In this document: positions 18,714-27,358 of the stretch, piece after piece
Layout: every line of letters begins with the position of its first letter
How positions within the stretch are numbered: the first letter of the stretch is position 1
Translations under genes and position numbers: made by a program
Origin: Rhizobium sp. JAB6
GTDB taxonomy: Bacteria > Pseudomonadota > Alphaproteobacteria > Rhizobiales > Rhizobiaceae
Reading direction: 5' to 3'
Assembly (NCBI RefSeq): GCF_003024605.1
Contig: NZ_PYJQ01000001.1
Coordinates: 529,001-593,000, forward strand
DNA: 64,000 nt
The notes under the pieces: model-generated
What the model saw: the letters and a program-made list of their open reading frames with translations, nothing else
Databases searched by the model: none
What the model was told of the DNA's origin: nothing

Positions 18714-19751
18714 ATGACTGTCTTGGTGACGGGCGGAGCCGGCTATATCGGCAGCCATATGGTCTGGAGATTACTGGATGCGGGCGAGGACGTGGTGGTC
18801 CTCGATCACCTGTCGACCGGCTTTCGCTGGGCGGTCCCGCCGGCGGCCCGTTTCTATCTCGGCGATATCGCCGACGAAGCGCTGCTGCATCAGATTTTCG
18901 CCGAGAGCGACATAGAGGCCATCATCCACTTCGCCGGTTCGGCGGTCGTCCCGGTATCGATCGAGGACCCTCTTTCCTACTATGAGAACAATACCGGCAA
19001 GACCCGTATTTTAATGAGCGCCGCGGTCAGGGCCGGCATCCGCCATTTCGTCTTTTCTTCCACCGCCGCCGTCTATGGCCAGCAGCCTGCGGAGCTGCCG
19101 GTCTGCGAAAATGCGCCGCTGCGGCCGGAATCGCCTTACGGCCAGTCCAAGCTGATGTCGGAGCTGATGCTGCGCGATGCCGCCGCCGCCTATGATTTCC
19201 GTTATGTGGCGCTGCGCTATTTCAATGTCGCCGGCGCCGATCCCAACGGGCGGGCCGGTCAGTCGACGGACGGTGCCACCCACCTCATCAAGGTCGCTTG
19301 CGAGGCGGCCCTTGGCCGCCGTCTTCAGGTGACCATTTACGGCACGGACTACGCCACGCACGACGGAACAGGCGTTCGCGACTACATCCACGTCAGCGAT
19401 CTCGTCGACGCGCATCTTGCGGCCCTGCGGCACTTGCGCGATGGCGGCGGATCGCTGGTTGCCAATTGCGGCTATGGCCAGGGCTATTCCGTGCTTGACG
19501 TGCTCAACATGGTCATGCGCGTCCATGGCCGCGCCTTCCGCATCGACATTGCTCCGCGCCGGCCTGGCGATATGGCGAGCATCGTCGCAGATGCGACGCT
19601 TGCCCGTTGCGAACTGGGCTGGACGCCGAAATACAATTCCCTCGAAACGATCGTCCGTTCGTCGCTGGACTGGGAGCTGTATCTTGCCGAGCGTGCGAGA
19701 TTCGACGTCGCCGGCCTCGCCAAGGTCTATGCCGCTCCAAGCGTGCTGTAA
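18714..19751 (+). CDS. galE: UDP-glucose 4-epimerase (GalE-like)
   Basis: This 345-residue short-chain dehydrogenase-type epimerase interconverts UDP-glucose and UDP-galactose, feeding exopolysaccharide and lipopolysaccharide synthesis. The NAD-binding motif G7-G8-A9-G10-Y11-I12-G13 is at the N-terminus, and the catalytic Y142-x3-K146 lies in SPYGQSKLMSE; FSSTAAVYG supplies the active-site serine/threonine region. RDYIHVSDLVDAHL is the typical late motif. The ATG at 18714 is chosen over a TTG at 18696. Rhizobia often carry several galE-like genes, so the exact sugar substrate remains an inference. It is convergent with a LysR gene, 14 bases away. Confidence 0.88.
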   Translation: MTVLVTGGAGYIGSHMVWRLLDAGEDVVVLDHLSTGFRWAVPPAARFYLGDIADEALLHQIFAESDIEAIIHFAGSAVVPVSIEDPLSYYENNTGKTRILMSAAVRAGIRHFVFSSTAAVYGQQPAELPVCENAPLRPESPYGQSKLMSELMLRDAAAAYDFRYVALRYFNVAGADPNGRAGQSTDGATHLIKVACEAALGRRLQVTIYGTDYATHDGTGVRDYIHVSDLVDAHLAALRHLRDGGGSLVANCGYGQGYSVLDVLNMVMRVHGRAFRIDIAPRRPGDMASIVADATLARCELGWTPKYNSLETIVRSSLDWELYLAERARFDVAGLAKVYAAPSVL

Positions 19752-19765
19752 CGCATCTGACGAAC

Positions 19766-20692
19766 TCAGCTTTCCGGATGTCTCCAGGGCCCCAGAAAGG
19801 CCGGGGCATTCTTGCGCACGGCGTCCGCCAGGAAGTCGATGACGGTGCGCACGCGCGGCGATTGGCGCAGGTCACGATGGCAGGTGATCCAGTAGTGACG
19901 CCTGAGATCCACCTCATGCGGCAGGACGACCTGCAGATCAGGGTGCTTGCCGGCGATGAAGAATGGCAGCACGCATAGGCCTTGACCATTCTTGGTCGCC
20001 GTCAGCTGCGCGAAAATGCTCGAGCTCTGGAATTGCGGCCTGATGCGCGGATGGACGTCATCGAGATAATCCAGGCCCGGCGCGAAAATCATGTCCTCGA
20101 TATAGCCGATGAAGGCGAAGTCCGGCAGGTGGTCGCGGCTTTCGATCGGCGGATGGCGGGCGAGGTAATCGCGCGATCCGTAGACCTGCAGATGATAGTC
20201 CGTCAGTTTTTCGGTGAAGTAGGGGCCAGCTTTCGGCGGGTCGAGCACCACGACGATATCGGCCTCCTTGCGCGAGAGCGACATGATCTGCTGGATCGTG
20301 ATCAGCTCCAGCGAAATGTTCGGATGCCGGGCCGCGAATTCCGGCAGGACGCCGGTGAAGAAGAAGTTTGAAAAGCCCTCCGGCGCGCTGATGCGGACAA
20401 CACCCCGTTGTGCCGCCGATCCCGCCGAAAGATCGGCGCGAAGACGTTCCGTTTCCTGCTCCATATGCTCGGCCGTATCGACGAAGCGCTGTCCCATGCT
20501 GGTCAGCATATAGCCGCGTGGATTGCGTTCGAAAAGTTTGACTTTCAAGGCGAATTCCAGCCGGTCGATGCGCCGCGAGACCGTGGCATGGCTGCTGCGC
20601 AATTGCCGCGCGGCGGTCGAAAGCTGCCCCGTTCGCGCAACGGCAAGGAAGAACTGCAGGTCGTCCCAAGTAAAGTGCGGCGTGCGCTTCAT
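19766..20692 (-). CDS. LysR-family transcriptional regulator
   Basis: This 308-residue regulator has the LysR winged helix at its N-terminus (WDDLQFFLAVARTGQLSTAARQLRSSHATVSRRIDRLE, read in overlapping parts over residues 8-46) and a periplasmic-binding-protein-like effector domain after about residue 95. The ATG at 20692 is preceded by GGAGG. It is divergent from a branched-chain amino acid type ABC transporter operon with 172 bases between, so control of that operon in response to its substrate is likely. The effector is unknown. The CRP-like part beyond residue 200 shows no unusual feature. Confidence 0.87.
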   Translation of the reverse strand: MKRTPHFTWDDLQFFLAVARTGQLSTAARQLRSSHATVSRRIDRLEFALKVKLFERNPRGYMLTSMGQRFVDTAEHMEQETERLRADLSAGSAAQRGVVRISAPEGFSNFFFTGVLPEFAARHPNISLELITIQQIMSLSRKEADIVVVLDPPKAGPYFTEKLTDYHLQVYGSRDYLARHPPIESRDHLPDFAFIGYIEDMIFAPGLDYLDDVHPRIRPQFQSSSIFAQLTATKNGQGLCVLPFFIAGKHPDLQVVLPHEVDLRRHYWITCHRDLRQSPRVRTVIDFLADAVRKNAPAFLGPWRHPES

Positions 20693-20864
20693 GCATCCTC
20701 CTCTGTGCAAAAATGAACAGACCTTGTTTGGAATTAGTTGCAATCGCGACTTGCGTCAACGCGCGAATTCCGTGATCTTGGCGGTCGGGAAAAGCCGTTT
20801 TGAGCAAAGCGGCTGGCCAATTTTGAACAGATTCGTTTTTGCCAAATCTCTGGGAGGAGAGGAC

Positions 20865-22073
20865 ATGCGAAAGAGTCTTATTGCGTCCGTTGCATTTCTG
20901 CTTGCAGCCAGCACTGCTGCTTTCGCCGCCGGCCCGTCCGATGGTGTCGTCAAGATCGGCATCCTCAACGACCAGTCCGGCGTCTATGCGGATTTCGGCG
21001 GCAAGTCGTCGGTAGAGGCCGCCAAGATGGCTGCCGAGGATTTCGGCGGCAAGGTTCTCGGCGTGCCGATCGAGATCGTCGATGCCGACCATCAGAACAA
21101 GCCCGATATTGCTTCGAACATCGCCCGCCAGTGGTATGATCAGGACAAGGTCGACGCGATCATGGAGCTGACGACCTCTTCGGTGGCGCTCGCCGTGCAG
21201 GCGGTCGCGAAGGAAAAGAAGAAGATCGATATCGTCACCGGCGCTGCCACGACCGATCTCACCGGCAAGCAATGCTCGCCCTATGGCTTCCATTGGGCCT
21301 ATGACACGCATGCGCTGGCCGTCGGCACCGGCGGCGCCCTCGTCAAGCAGGGTGGCGATACCTGGTTCTTCCTGACCGCGGATTATGCTTTCGGCTATTC
21401 GCTCGAGCAGCAGACCAGCGATTTCGTCAAGGCCAGCGGTGGCAAGGTGCTCGGCTCCGTCCGCCACCCGCTGTCGACGAATGATTTTTCGTCCTTCCTG
21501 CTGCAGGCTCAGTCGTCTGGCGCCAAGGTCATCGGCCTTGCCAATGCCGGTCTCGATACTTCAAACGCCATCAAGCAGGCCTCCGAATTCGGCATCACTC
21601 AGGGCGGCCAGCATCTGGCGGCGCTGCTCTTCACGCTGGCCGAAGTGCACGGCCTAGGCCTGCAGGCGGCGCAAGGACTGACGCTGACGGAAGGCTATTA
21701 CTGGAATCTCGACGACAAGAGCCGCGAATTCGGCAAACGCTTCTTTGCCCGTACCGGCAAGATGCCGAATATGATCCATGCCGGCACCTATTCCGCCGTG
21801 ATGCAGTATCTGAAGGCCGTGCAGAAAGCCGGCACTGATGACACCGAGGCCGTTGCCAAGCAGCTGCATGAAATGCCTGTTGATGATTTCTTCGGCCGCG
21901 GTGGCACGGTCGGCGCCAACGGCCGCATGATCCACGACATGTATCTGCTTCAGGTGAAGAAGCCCGCTGACAGCAAGGAGCCGTGGGACTACTACAATGT
22001 CTTGGCGACGATCCCCGGCAAGGAAGCCTATATCGATCCGGCCAAGAGCGGCTGCGACCTCGTCAAGCAATAG
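20865..22073 (+). CDS. ABC transporter substrate-binding protein (HAAT/Leu-Ile-Val type)
   Basis: This 402-residue protein starts with a signal peptide (MRKSLIASVAFLLAASTAAF) and continues with VKIGILNDQSGVYADFGG, the usual opening of periplasmic type I binding proteins of the hydrophobic amino acid transporter family. GGGAGGAGAGGAC precedes the ATG. It heads a five-gene operon (binding protein, two ATPases, two permeases). Members of this family bind branched-chain amino acids, amides, urea or aromatic and other carboxylates, so the substrate is open. The catabolic genes downstream make a branched-chain or hydroxy-acid substrate worth considering. Confidence 0.9.
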   Translation: MRKSLIASVAFLLAASTAAFAAGPSDGVVKIGILNDQSGVYADFGGKSSVEAAKMAAEDFGGKVLGVPIEIVDADHQNKPDIASNIARQWYDQDKVDAIMELTTSSVALAVQAVAKEKKKIDIVTGAATTDLTGKQCSPYGFHWAYDTHALAVGTGGALVKQGGDTWFFLTADYAFGYSLEQQTSDFVKASGGKVLGSVRHPLSTNDFSSFLLQAQSSGAKVIGLANAGLDTSNAIKQASEFGITQGGQHLAALLFTLAEVHGLGLQAAQGLTLTEGYYWNLDDKSREFGKRFFARTGKMPNMIHAGTYSAVMQYLKAVQKAGTDDTEAVAKQLHEMPVDDFFGRGGTVGANGRMIHDMYLLQVKKPADSKEPWDYYNVLATIPGKEAYIDPAKSGCDLVKQ

Positions 22074-22088
22074 GGCTTGGAACAGCCC

Positions 22089-22871
22089 ATGGCGATGTCC
22101 GCGACACATCTTCATGAAGAGCCCCGGGTGGTTTTGTCCGCCCGGGGACTGCGCCGCGATTTCGGCGGCTTCACCGCCGTCAAGAATGTCGATCTCGATG
22201 TGCGTCACGCTCAGGTCCATGCGCTGATCGGGCCGAACGGCGCCGGCAAGACGACGGTGTTCAACCTGCTCACCAAGTTCCTGCAGCCGACGCACGGCAC
22301 GATTACGCTGCTCGGCACCGATATTACCAAGACAAGACCTGACAAGGTCGCGCGCATGGGTCTCGTGCGCTCCTTCCAGATATCGGCCGTCTTCCCGCAT
22401 TTGACCGTGCTGGACAATGTCCGCGTCGCCCTGCAGCGGCCAAACAATCTCGCCCACCAGTTCTGGCGGCCGCTCTCGGCGCTCGACAGCCTCGATGTCC
22501 GCGCCGAACAGCTCATCGCTTCCGTCGGGCTATCGAAGGAGCGCGATGCCATCGCCGCCGATCTTTCCTATGGTCGCAAGCGTGTGCTGGAGATCGCAAC
22601 GACGCTTGCGCTCGATCCGAAGGTGCTGCTGCTCGATGAGCCGATGGCCGGCATGGGGCTGGAGGATGTGAACACCGTCTCGGCCATCATCCGCGATGTC
22701 GCGCGCGACAAAGCCGTGCTCATGGTGGAGCACAATCTCTCCGTCGTTGCCGATATCTGCCATCATGTCACAGTCCTGCAGCGCGGCGAGATCCTCGCCC
22801 AGGGTGACTATGCGACTGTCAGCCGGGACCCGCGCGTCCGCGAAGCCTATATGGGCACGGAGGAGGCTTGA
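22089..22871 (+). CDS. ABC transporter ATP-binding protein (LivG-type)
   Basis: This 260-residue ATPase has a Walker A motif GPNGAGKTT (K54), a LivG-type signature region LSYGRKRVLEIA in place of the usual LSGGQ, and Walker B VLLLDEPMAGM. It energises uptake together with the LivF-type ATPase and the two permeases. The ATG at 22089 is preferred; a TTG at 22077 is possible. LSYG rather than LSGG is common in LivG proteins (usually LAYG/LSYG) and does not indicate inactivity. It is followed by the second ATPase gene with two bases between. Confidence 0.92.
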   Translation: MAMSATHLHEEPRVVLSARGLRRDFGGFTAVKNVDLDVRHAQVHALIGPNGAGKTTVFNLLTKFLQPTHGTITLLGTDITKTRPDKVARMGLVRSFQISAVFPHLTVLDNVRVALQRPNNLAHQFWRPLSALDSLDVRAEQLIASVGLSKERDAIAADLSYGRKRVLEIATTLALDPKVLLLDEPMAGMGLEDVNTVSAIIRDVARDKAVLMVEHNLSVVADICHHVTVLQRGEILAQGDYATVSRDPRVREAYMGTEEA

Positions 22872-22873
22872 CG

Positions 22874-23575
22874 ATGGCGCCGCTTCTGGACGTTCAGGGC
22901 CTCAATGCCTGGTATGGCGAAAGCCACATCCTGCATGGCGTCGATATGAAAGTGGGCGAGGGGGAAACCGTCACCATCCTCGGCCGCAACGGCGTCGGCA
23001 AGACGACGACCCTGCGCACCATCGTCGGTATCGTCCGCGCTCGCAAGGGCAGGATTGCATTTGCCGGCAAGGATATGATGCAGGTGCCGCTGCACAAGAC
23101 GGCGCATCAGGGCATCGGTTTCGTGCCGGAAGAGCGCGGCATCTTCTCGACGCTCAGCGTCTATGAAAATCTGATGCTGCCGCCGGTCGTGGCATCGGGC
23201 GGCATGACGCTTGACGAGATTTTCGAGCTGTTTCCGAACCTGCATGAGCGGCGCAACAGTGTTGGCACAAGGCTGTCGGGCGGCGAGCAGCAGATGCTCG
23301 CCATGGCCCGCATCCTGCGCACCGGCGTCCGCATGCTGCTGCTCGACGAACCGACGGAAGGGCTTGCCCCCGTCATCGTCCAGCGCATCGGCGAAGTCCT
23401 GCAGAAGCTGAAAGGCCGCGGCATGACCATCTTGCTCGTCGAGCAGAATTTTCGCTTTGCCAGCCGCATCGCCGATCGCTTTTATCTGATGGATCACGGC
23501 CGGATGGTCTCGGAATTCCCCGTCGGCGAACTCTCCGAGCGCATGGATATGCTGCACAAGGTTCTGGGGGTCTGA
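22874..23575 (+). CDS. ABC transporter ATP-binding protein (LivF-type)
   Basis: This 233-residue ATPase carries Walker A GRNGVGKTT, signature LSGGEQQML and Walker B MLLLDEPTEGLAP, the last being characteristic of LivF. It pairs with the LivG-type subunit on the cytoplasmic face of the importer. The ATG lies two bases beyond the stop codon of the upstream gene, and its own stop is two bases before the next gene, so translation is probably coupled through the operon. Confidence 0.93.
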   Translation: MAPLLDVQGLNAWYGESHILHGVDMKVGEGETVTILGRNGVGKTTTLRTIVGIVRARKGRIAFAGKDMMQVPLHKTAHQGIGFVPEERGIFSTLSVYENLMLPPVVASGGMTLDEIFELFPNLHERRNSVGTRLSGGEQQMLAMARILRTGVRMLLLDEPTEGLAPVIVQRIGEVLQKLKGRGMTILLVEQNFRFASRIADRFYLMDHGRMVSEFPVGELSERMDMLHKVLGV

Positions 23576-23577
23576 GC

Positions 23578-24465
23578 ATGACGACGATATTCGGCATCCC
23601 CGCCCAGGCGCTTCTCGGTCAATTGCTGATCGGGCTCATCAACGGTTCCTTCTATGCGCTCCTGAGCCTCGGTCTCGCGATCATCTTCGGCATGTTGCGG
23701 GTCATCAATTTCGCCCATGGCGCGCTCTATATGCTTGGCGCCTTCACCGCCTATCTGCTGCTCGCCTATACCGGCATCGGCTATTGGCCGGCCCTCGTTC
23801 TGGCGCCGCTGATCGTCGGCCTGTTCGGCGCGCTGGTGGAAAGACTTTGTCTGCGCCGCCTCTACAGGATCGATCCGCTCTACGGATTGCTCTTCACCTT
23901 CGGCATGGCCCTGACCATCGAAGGGACCTTCCGCTATCTTTACGGCTCCTCCGGCCAGCCCTATGCCGTTCCGACGGAGCTGGCGGGCGCGAAAAATATC
24001 GGCTTCATGTTCCTGCCCGTCTATCGCGGCTGGGTGGTCATCGCCTCGCTGGTCGTCTGCATCGGCACCTGGCTGCTGATCGAAAAGACCAAGCTCGGCG
24101 CCTATCTGCGCGCCGCGACGGAGAATTCCACACTTGTGCAGGTTTTCGGCGTCAACGTGCCGGTGCTTCTGACCTTCACTTACGGTTTCGGCGTCGCGCT
24201 CGCCGCCTTTGCCGGCGTGCTGGCAGCACCGATCTATCAGGTTTCGCCGCTGATGGGATCGAACATGATCATCATCGTCTTTGCCGTGGTCGTCGTGGGC
24301 GGTATGGGCTCGATCATGGGCGCGATCGTCACAGGCTATATGCTCGGGATTGCCGAGGGCCTCACCAAGGTTTTCTATCCGGAAGCGTCCAACATTGTCA
24401 TCTTCGTGATTATGGCAATCGTGCTGCTTCTGAGGCCTGCGGGTCTCTTTGGCCGGGAGGCGTGA
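23578..24465 (+). CDS. Branched-chain amino acid type ABC permease (LivH-type)
   Basis: This 295-residue inner-membrane protein has about eight spans and the LivH opening LLIGLINGSFYALLSLGLA followed by IFGMLRVINFAHGALYMLGAF. The conserved cytoplasmic EAA-like loop is seen as VVVGGMGSIMGAIVTGYMLG near residue 240. It forms the translocation path with the LivM-type permease. It starts two bases after the ATPase gene. Confidence 0.92.
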   Translation: MTTIFGIPAQALLGQLLIGLINGSFYALLSLGLAIIFGMLRVINFAHGALYMLGAFTAYLLLAYTGIGYWPALVLAPLIVGLFGALVERLCLRRLYRIDPLYGLLFTFGMALTIEGTFRYLYGSSGQPYAVPTELAGAKNIGFMFLPVYRGWVVIASLVVCIGTWLLIEKTKLGAYLRAATENSTLVQVFGVNVPVLLTFTYGFGVALAAFAGVLAAPIYQVSPLMGSNMIIIVFAVVVVGGMGSIMGAIVTGYMLGIAEGLTKVFYPEASNIVIFVIMAIVLLLRPAGLFGREA

Positions 24466-24466
24466 C

Positions 24467-25450
24467 ATGGCTGGATTAATCAGCTCGAGTTCCAAAGAAC
24501 GTCCGAAGCTTTCCGTGCAGAAGCTGTTGCTGATCCTCGGCCTTGTCGGTCTGATCTGGGCGCCGTTTTTCATCTATCCGATCTTCGTCATGAAGGTGCT
24601 CTGCTTCGCGCTGTTTGCCTGTGCCTTCAATCTGCTGCTCGGCTATGCGGGCTTGCTCTCCTTCGGTCATGCCACCTTCTTCGGCGGCGCCGCCTATTTC
24701 ACCGCCCATGCGGTGAAGGAGTGGGGGCTTCCGCCCGAACTCGGCATCCTGATCGGCGTTGCCGGCGCGTCGCTGCTCGGCCTCGTCATGGGTTTCGTCG
24801 CCATCCGTAGGCAGGGCATCTATTTCGCGATGATTACGCTGGCGCTCTCCTACATGTTCTATTTCTTCTGCCTGCAAGCGGCATTCACCCATGGCGAGGA
24901 CGGCATTCAGTCAGTGCCGCGCGGCAACCTCTTCGGCGTGCTCGACCTCAACAACTCCTTCAACATGTATTATTTCGTCCTCGCGGTCTTCCTGATCGGC
25001 GTGCTGATCATCTGGCGTTTCATCAATTCGCCCTTCGGCATGATCCTGAAATCGATCCGTGAGAACGAGCAGCGGGCGATCTCGCTCGGCTATTCCGTCG
25101 CGCATTACAAGCTCGGCGCCTTCGTGATGTCGGCCGCACTTGCCGGGCTTGCGGGTGCCGTCAAGGCGCTGGTCTTCCAGTTCGCGACGCTCACCGATGT
25201 CGCCTGGCAGATGTCCGGCGAGGTCATTCTCATGACGCTCCTAGGCGGTATTGGCACGCTGATCGGGCCGATTTTTGGCGCAGGATTCGTGGCGACGCTG
25301 GAAAACTATCTCGCCACCTCGGAGTTCCCGGTCACCATCATCACCGGCATCGTCTTCATGGTCTGCGTCCTGCTCTTCCGCCGGGGGGTTGTCGGCGAAT
25401 TCTATGCTTCGCGGCTGGGACGGAAGCTGGGGTTTGAATATCGGCGCTAG
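24467..25450 (+). CDS. Branched-chain amino acid type ABC permease (LivM-type)
   Basis: This 327-residue permease has the LivM signature LLLGYAGLLSFGHATFFGGAAY near residues 53-74 and a late conserved loop LMTLLGGIGTLIGPIFGAGF. A charged N-terminal tail of about 20 residues precedes the first span. The ATG at 24467 lies one base after the stop of the LivH-type gene. It completes the importer. The operon appears to end here, followed by a palindromic repeat element rather than an ordinary terminator. Confidence 0.92.
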   Translation: MAGLISSSSKERPKLSVQKLLLILGLVGLIWAPFFIYPIFVMKVLCFALFACAFNLLLGYAGLLSFGHATFFGGAAYFTAHAVKEWGLPPELGILIGVAGASLLGLVMGFVAIRRQGIYFAMITLALSYMFYFFCLQAAFTHGEDGIQSVPRGNLFGVLDLNNSFNMYYFVLAVFLIGVLIIWRFINSPFGMILKSIRENEQRAISLGYSVAHYKLGAFVMSAALAGLAGAVKALVFQFATLTDVAWQMSGEVILMTLLGGIGTLIGPIFGAGFVATLENYLATSEFPVTIITGIVFMVCVLLFRRGVVGEFYASRLGRKLGFEYRR

Positions 25451-25462
25451 CGATTTGAGTTT

Positions 25463-25706
25463 CCTTCTCCCCGCCCGCGGGGAGAAGGTGCCCGAAGGGC
25501 GGATGAGGGCTATTTCGAGTTTGATCGGGAAGCCGGGGTTTGCTGTACCTCCTGGCCCCTCACCCTACCCCTCTCCCGGCAGGCGGCAGGGCTATCGCAT
25601 ATGGGGCGGATCAGCACCGGAAATTCCTTCTCCCCGAGGGGAGAAGGAGGTGCGAGGCAACGACCTCACTTCATATGCGATTGCCCTGCCGCAGGCGGGG
25701 AGAGGG
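25463..25706. repeat. Composite palindromic intergenic repeat element
   Basis: Three nested dyads fill this spacer. Two hairpins share the same ten-base arms, CCTTCTCCCC and GGGGAGAAGG, at 25463-25488 and 25626-25647. A long imperfect inverted repeat of 35 bases pairs 25569-25603 with 25672-25706. GC-rich palindromes of the CTTCTCCCC...GGGGAGAAG kind are widespread between genes in Rhizobiales. It may stabilise or end the transporter mRNA. Open frames through it are artefacts of its composition. Confidence 0.75.
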
Positions 25707-25723
25707 AACTACTGAGTTTGGAC

Positions 25724-27319
25724 ATGGATCGCTTCGACTACATCATCATCGGTGCCGGCAGCGCCGGATGCGTGCTCGCCAACCGGCTTTCGGCCGACCG
25801 CAACAACAGGGTGCTGCTGCTGGAAGCGGGTGGCAATGACAATTACCACTGGATCCATATCCCGGTCGGCTATCTCTATTGCATCAACAATCCCCGCACC
25901 GACTGGTGCTTCACCACATCGCCGGAAGCGGGCCTCAACGGTAGGTCGCTGAACTATCCGCGCGGCAAGGTACTGGGTGGCTGCTCCTCCATCAACGGCA
26001 TGATCTACATGCGCGGCCAGGCGCGTGACTACGATCTCTGGCGGCAGCTCGGCTGCGCCGGCTGGGGCTGGGACGACGTGCTGCCCTATTTTGTCAAGTC
26101 CGAGGATCATTATCGCGGCAAGGACGAAATGCATGGCGCAGGCGGCGAATGGCGGGTCGAAAAGGCGCGCGTGCGCTGGGCCGTGCTCGATGCCTTCCAG
26201 GCTGCGGCCAAAGAGGCCGGCATTCCCGAAACGGCGGATTTCAACCGCGGCAACAATGAAGGTTCCGGCTATTTCGACGTCAACCAGCGCTCCGGCATCC
26301 GCTGGAACACGACGAAGGCCTTCCTGCGGCCGGCGATGAAGCGCGGCAATCTCACCGTCTATACCAAGGCGCAGGTCCGCCGCCTGATCGTCGAGGAGGA
26401 TGCGGTGACCGGCGTCGACTTCCAGCATAACGGCGTGGCGAAGCGCGCCTATGCGAACAAGGAGACGGTGCTGTCGGCCGGCTCCATCGGCTCGCCACAT
26501 ATTCTCGAACTCTCGGGCATCGGCCATGGTGAGGTGTTGCGCAAGGCCGGCATCGAGGTCGTGCGCGAGGTCCGGTCTGTCGGTGAGAACCTGCAGGATC
26601 ATCTGCAGCTTCGTCTCGCCTATAAGGTGACCGGTGTGCCCACGTTGAACGAGAAGGCGACGAAGCTGATCGGCAAGGCGGCGATCGGCCTTGAATATCT
26701 TGTTCGCCGCTCAGGGCCGATGGCGATGGCGCCGAGCCAGCTCGGCATCTTCACCCGCTCCGGACCGGATAAGGAAACGCCGGATCTGCAGTATCACGTG
26801 CAGCCGGTCTCGCTCGAAAAGTTCGGCGATCCCATCCACCCGTTTCCGGCGATCACCGCGAGTGTCTGCAATCTACGGCCCGAAAGCCGCGGCTCGGTGC
26901 ATGTGCGCAGTCCCGATTTCGCCATGCAGCCGGCCATCAGCCCCAACTATCTTTCCGCGGCCCGCGACCGGGAGATCGCCGTTCGCTCCATTCGCCTGAC
27001 GCGGCGTATCGTGGCGCAGCCTTCTTTCGCCCGCTTCAGGCCGGAGGAGTTCAAGCCGGGACCGGCCTATGAGACCGATGCCGATCTGGAGCGCGCCGCC
27101 GGTGATATCGGCACGACGATTTTTCATCCGGTCGGCACATGCCGCATGGGCGGCGATGCGCAAAGCGTCGTCGACCCCCGCCTGCGGCTCAGGGCATTGG
27201 CACGGCTGCGCATCGCCGACGCCTCCATCATGCCGTCGATCACATCGGGCAACACCAACTCGCCAACCATCATGATCGCGGAGAAGGCAGCCGAAATGAT
27301 CCTTGCCGACAACAGATAA
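25724..27319 (+). CDS. GMC-family FAD-dependent oxidoreductase (choline/alcohol dehydrogenase-like)
   Basis: This 531-residue flavoprotein has the N-terminal FAD-binding Rossmann motif IIIGAGSAGCVLANRL, the GMC signature 1 segment (NYPRGKVLGGCSSINGMIYMRG, read in two parts near residues 77-98), and the C-terminal FHPVGTCRMG and NTNSPTIMIAEKAA. The family oxidises alcohols such as choline, alkanols and polyethylene glycols to aldehydes. The ATG at 25724 is chosen because it starts the FAD motif directly; the frame stays open upstream only because of the repeat element. It is followed 39 bases later by a 3-hydroxyisobutyryl-CoA-hydrolase-like gene. Substrate unknown. Confidence 0.88.
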   Translation: MDRFDYIIIGAGSAGCVLANRLSADRNNRVLLLEAGGNDNYHWIHIPVGYLYCINNPRTDWCFTTSPEAGLNGRSLNYPRGKVLGGCSSINGMIYMRGQARDYDLWRQLGCAGWGWDDVLPYFVKSEDHYRGKDEMHGAGGEWRVEKARVRWAVLDAFQAAAKEAGIPETADFNRGNNEGSGYFDVNQRSGIRWNTTKAFLRPAMKRGNLTVYTKAQVRRLIVEEDAVTGVDFQHNGVAKRAYANKETVLSAGSIGSPHILELSGIGHGEVLRKAGIEVVREVRSVGENLQDHLQLRLAYKVTGVPTLNEKATKLIGKAAIGLEYLVRRSGPMAMAPSQLGIFTRSGPDKETPDLQYHVQPVSLEKFGDPIHPFPAITASVCNLRPESRGSVHVRSPDFAMQPAISPNYLSAARDREIAVRSIRLTRRIVAQPSFARFRPEEFKPGPAYETDADLERAAGDIGTTIFHPVGTCRMGGDAQSVVDPRLRLRALARLRIADASIMPSITSGNTNSPTIMIAEKAAEMILADNR

Positions 27320-27358
27320 ATCTTTGAGGATCGGTCGCGGCCAGGACAGGAGATTTGC

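Noticed and set aside
25601..25723. N-terminal extension of the GMC oxidoreductase
   Set aside because: It lies in the palindromic repeat element; the FAD-binding motif begins right after the ATG at 25724.
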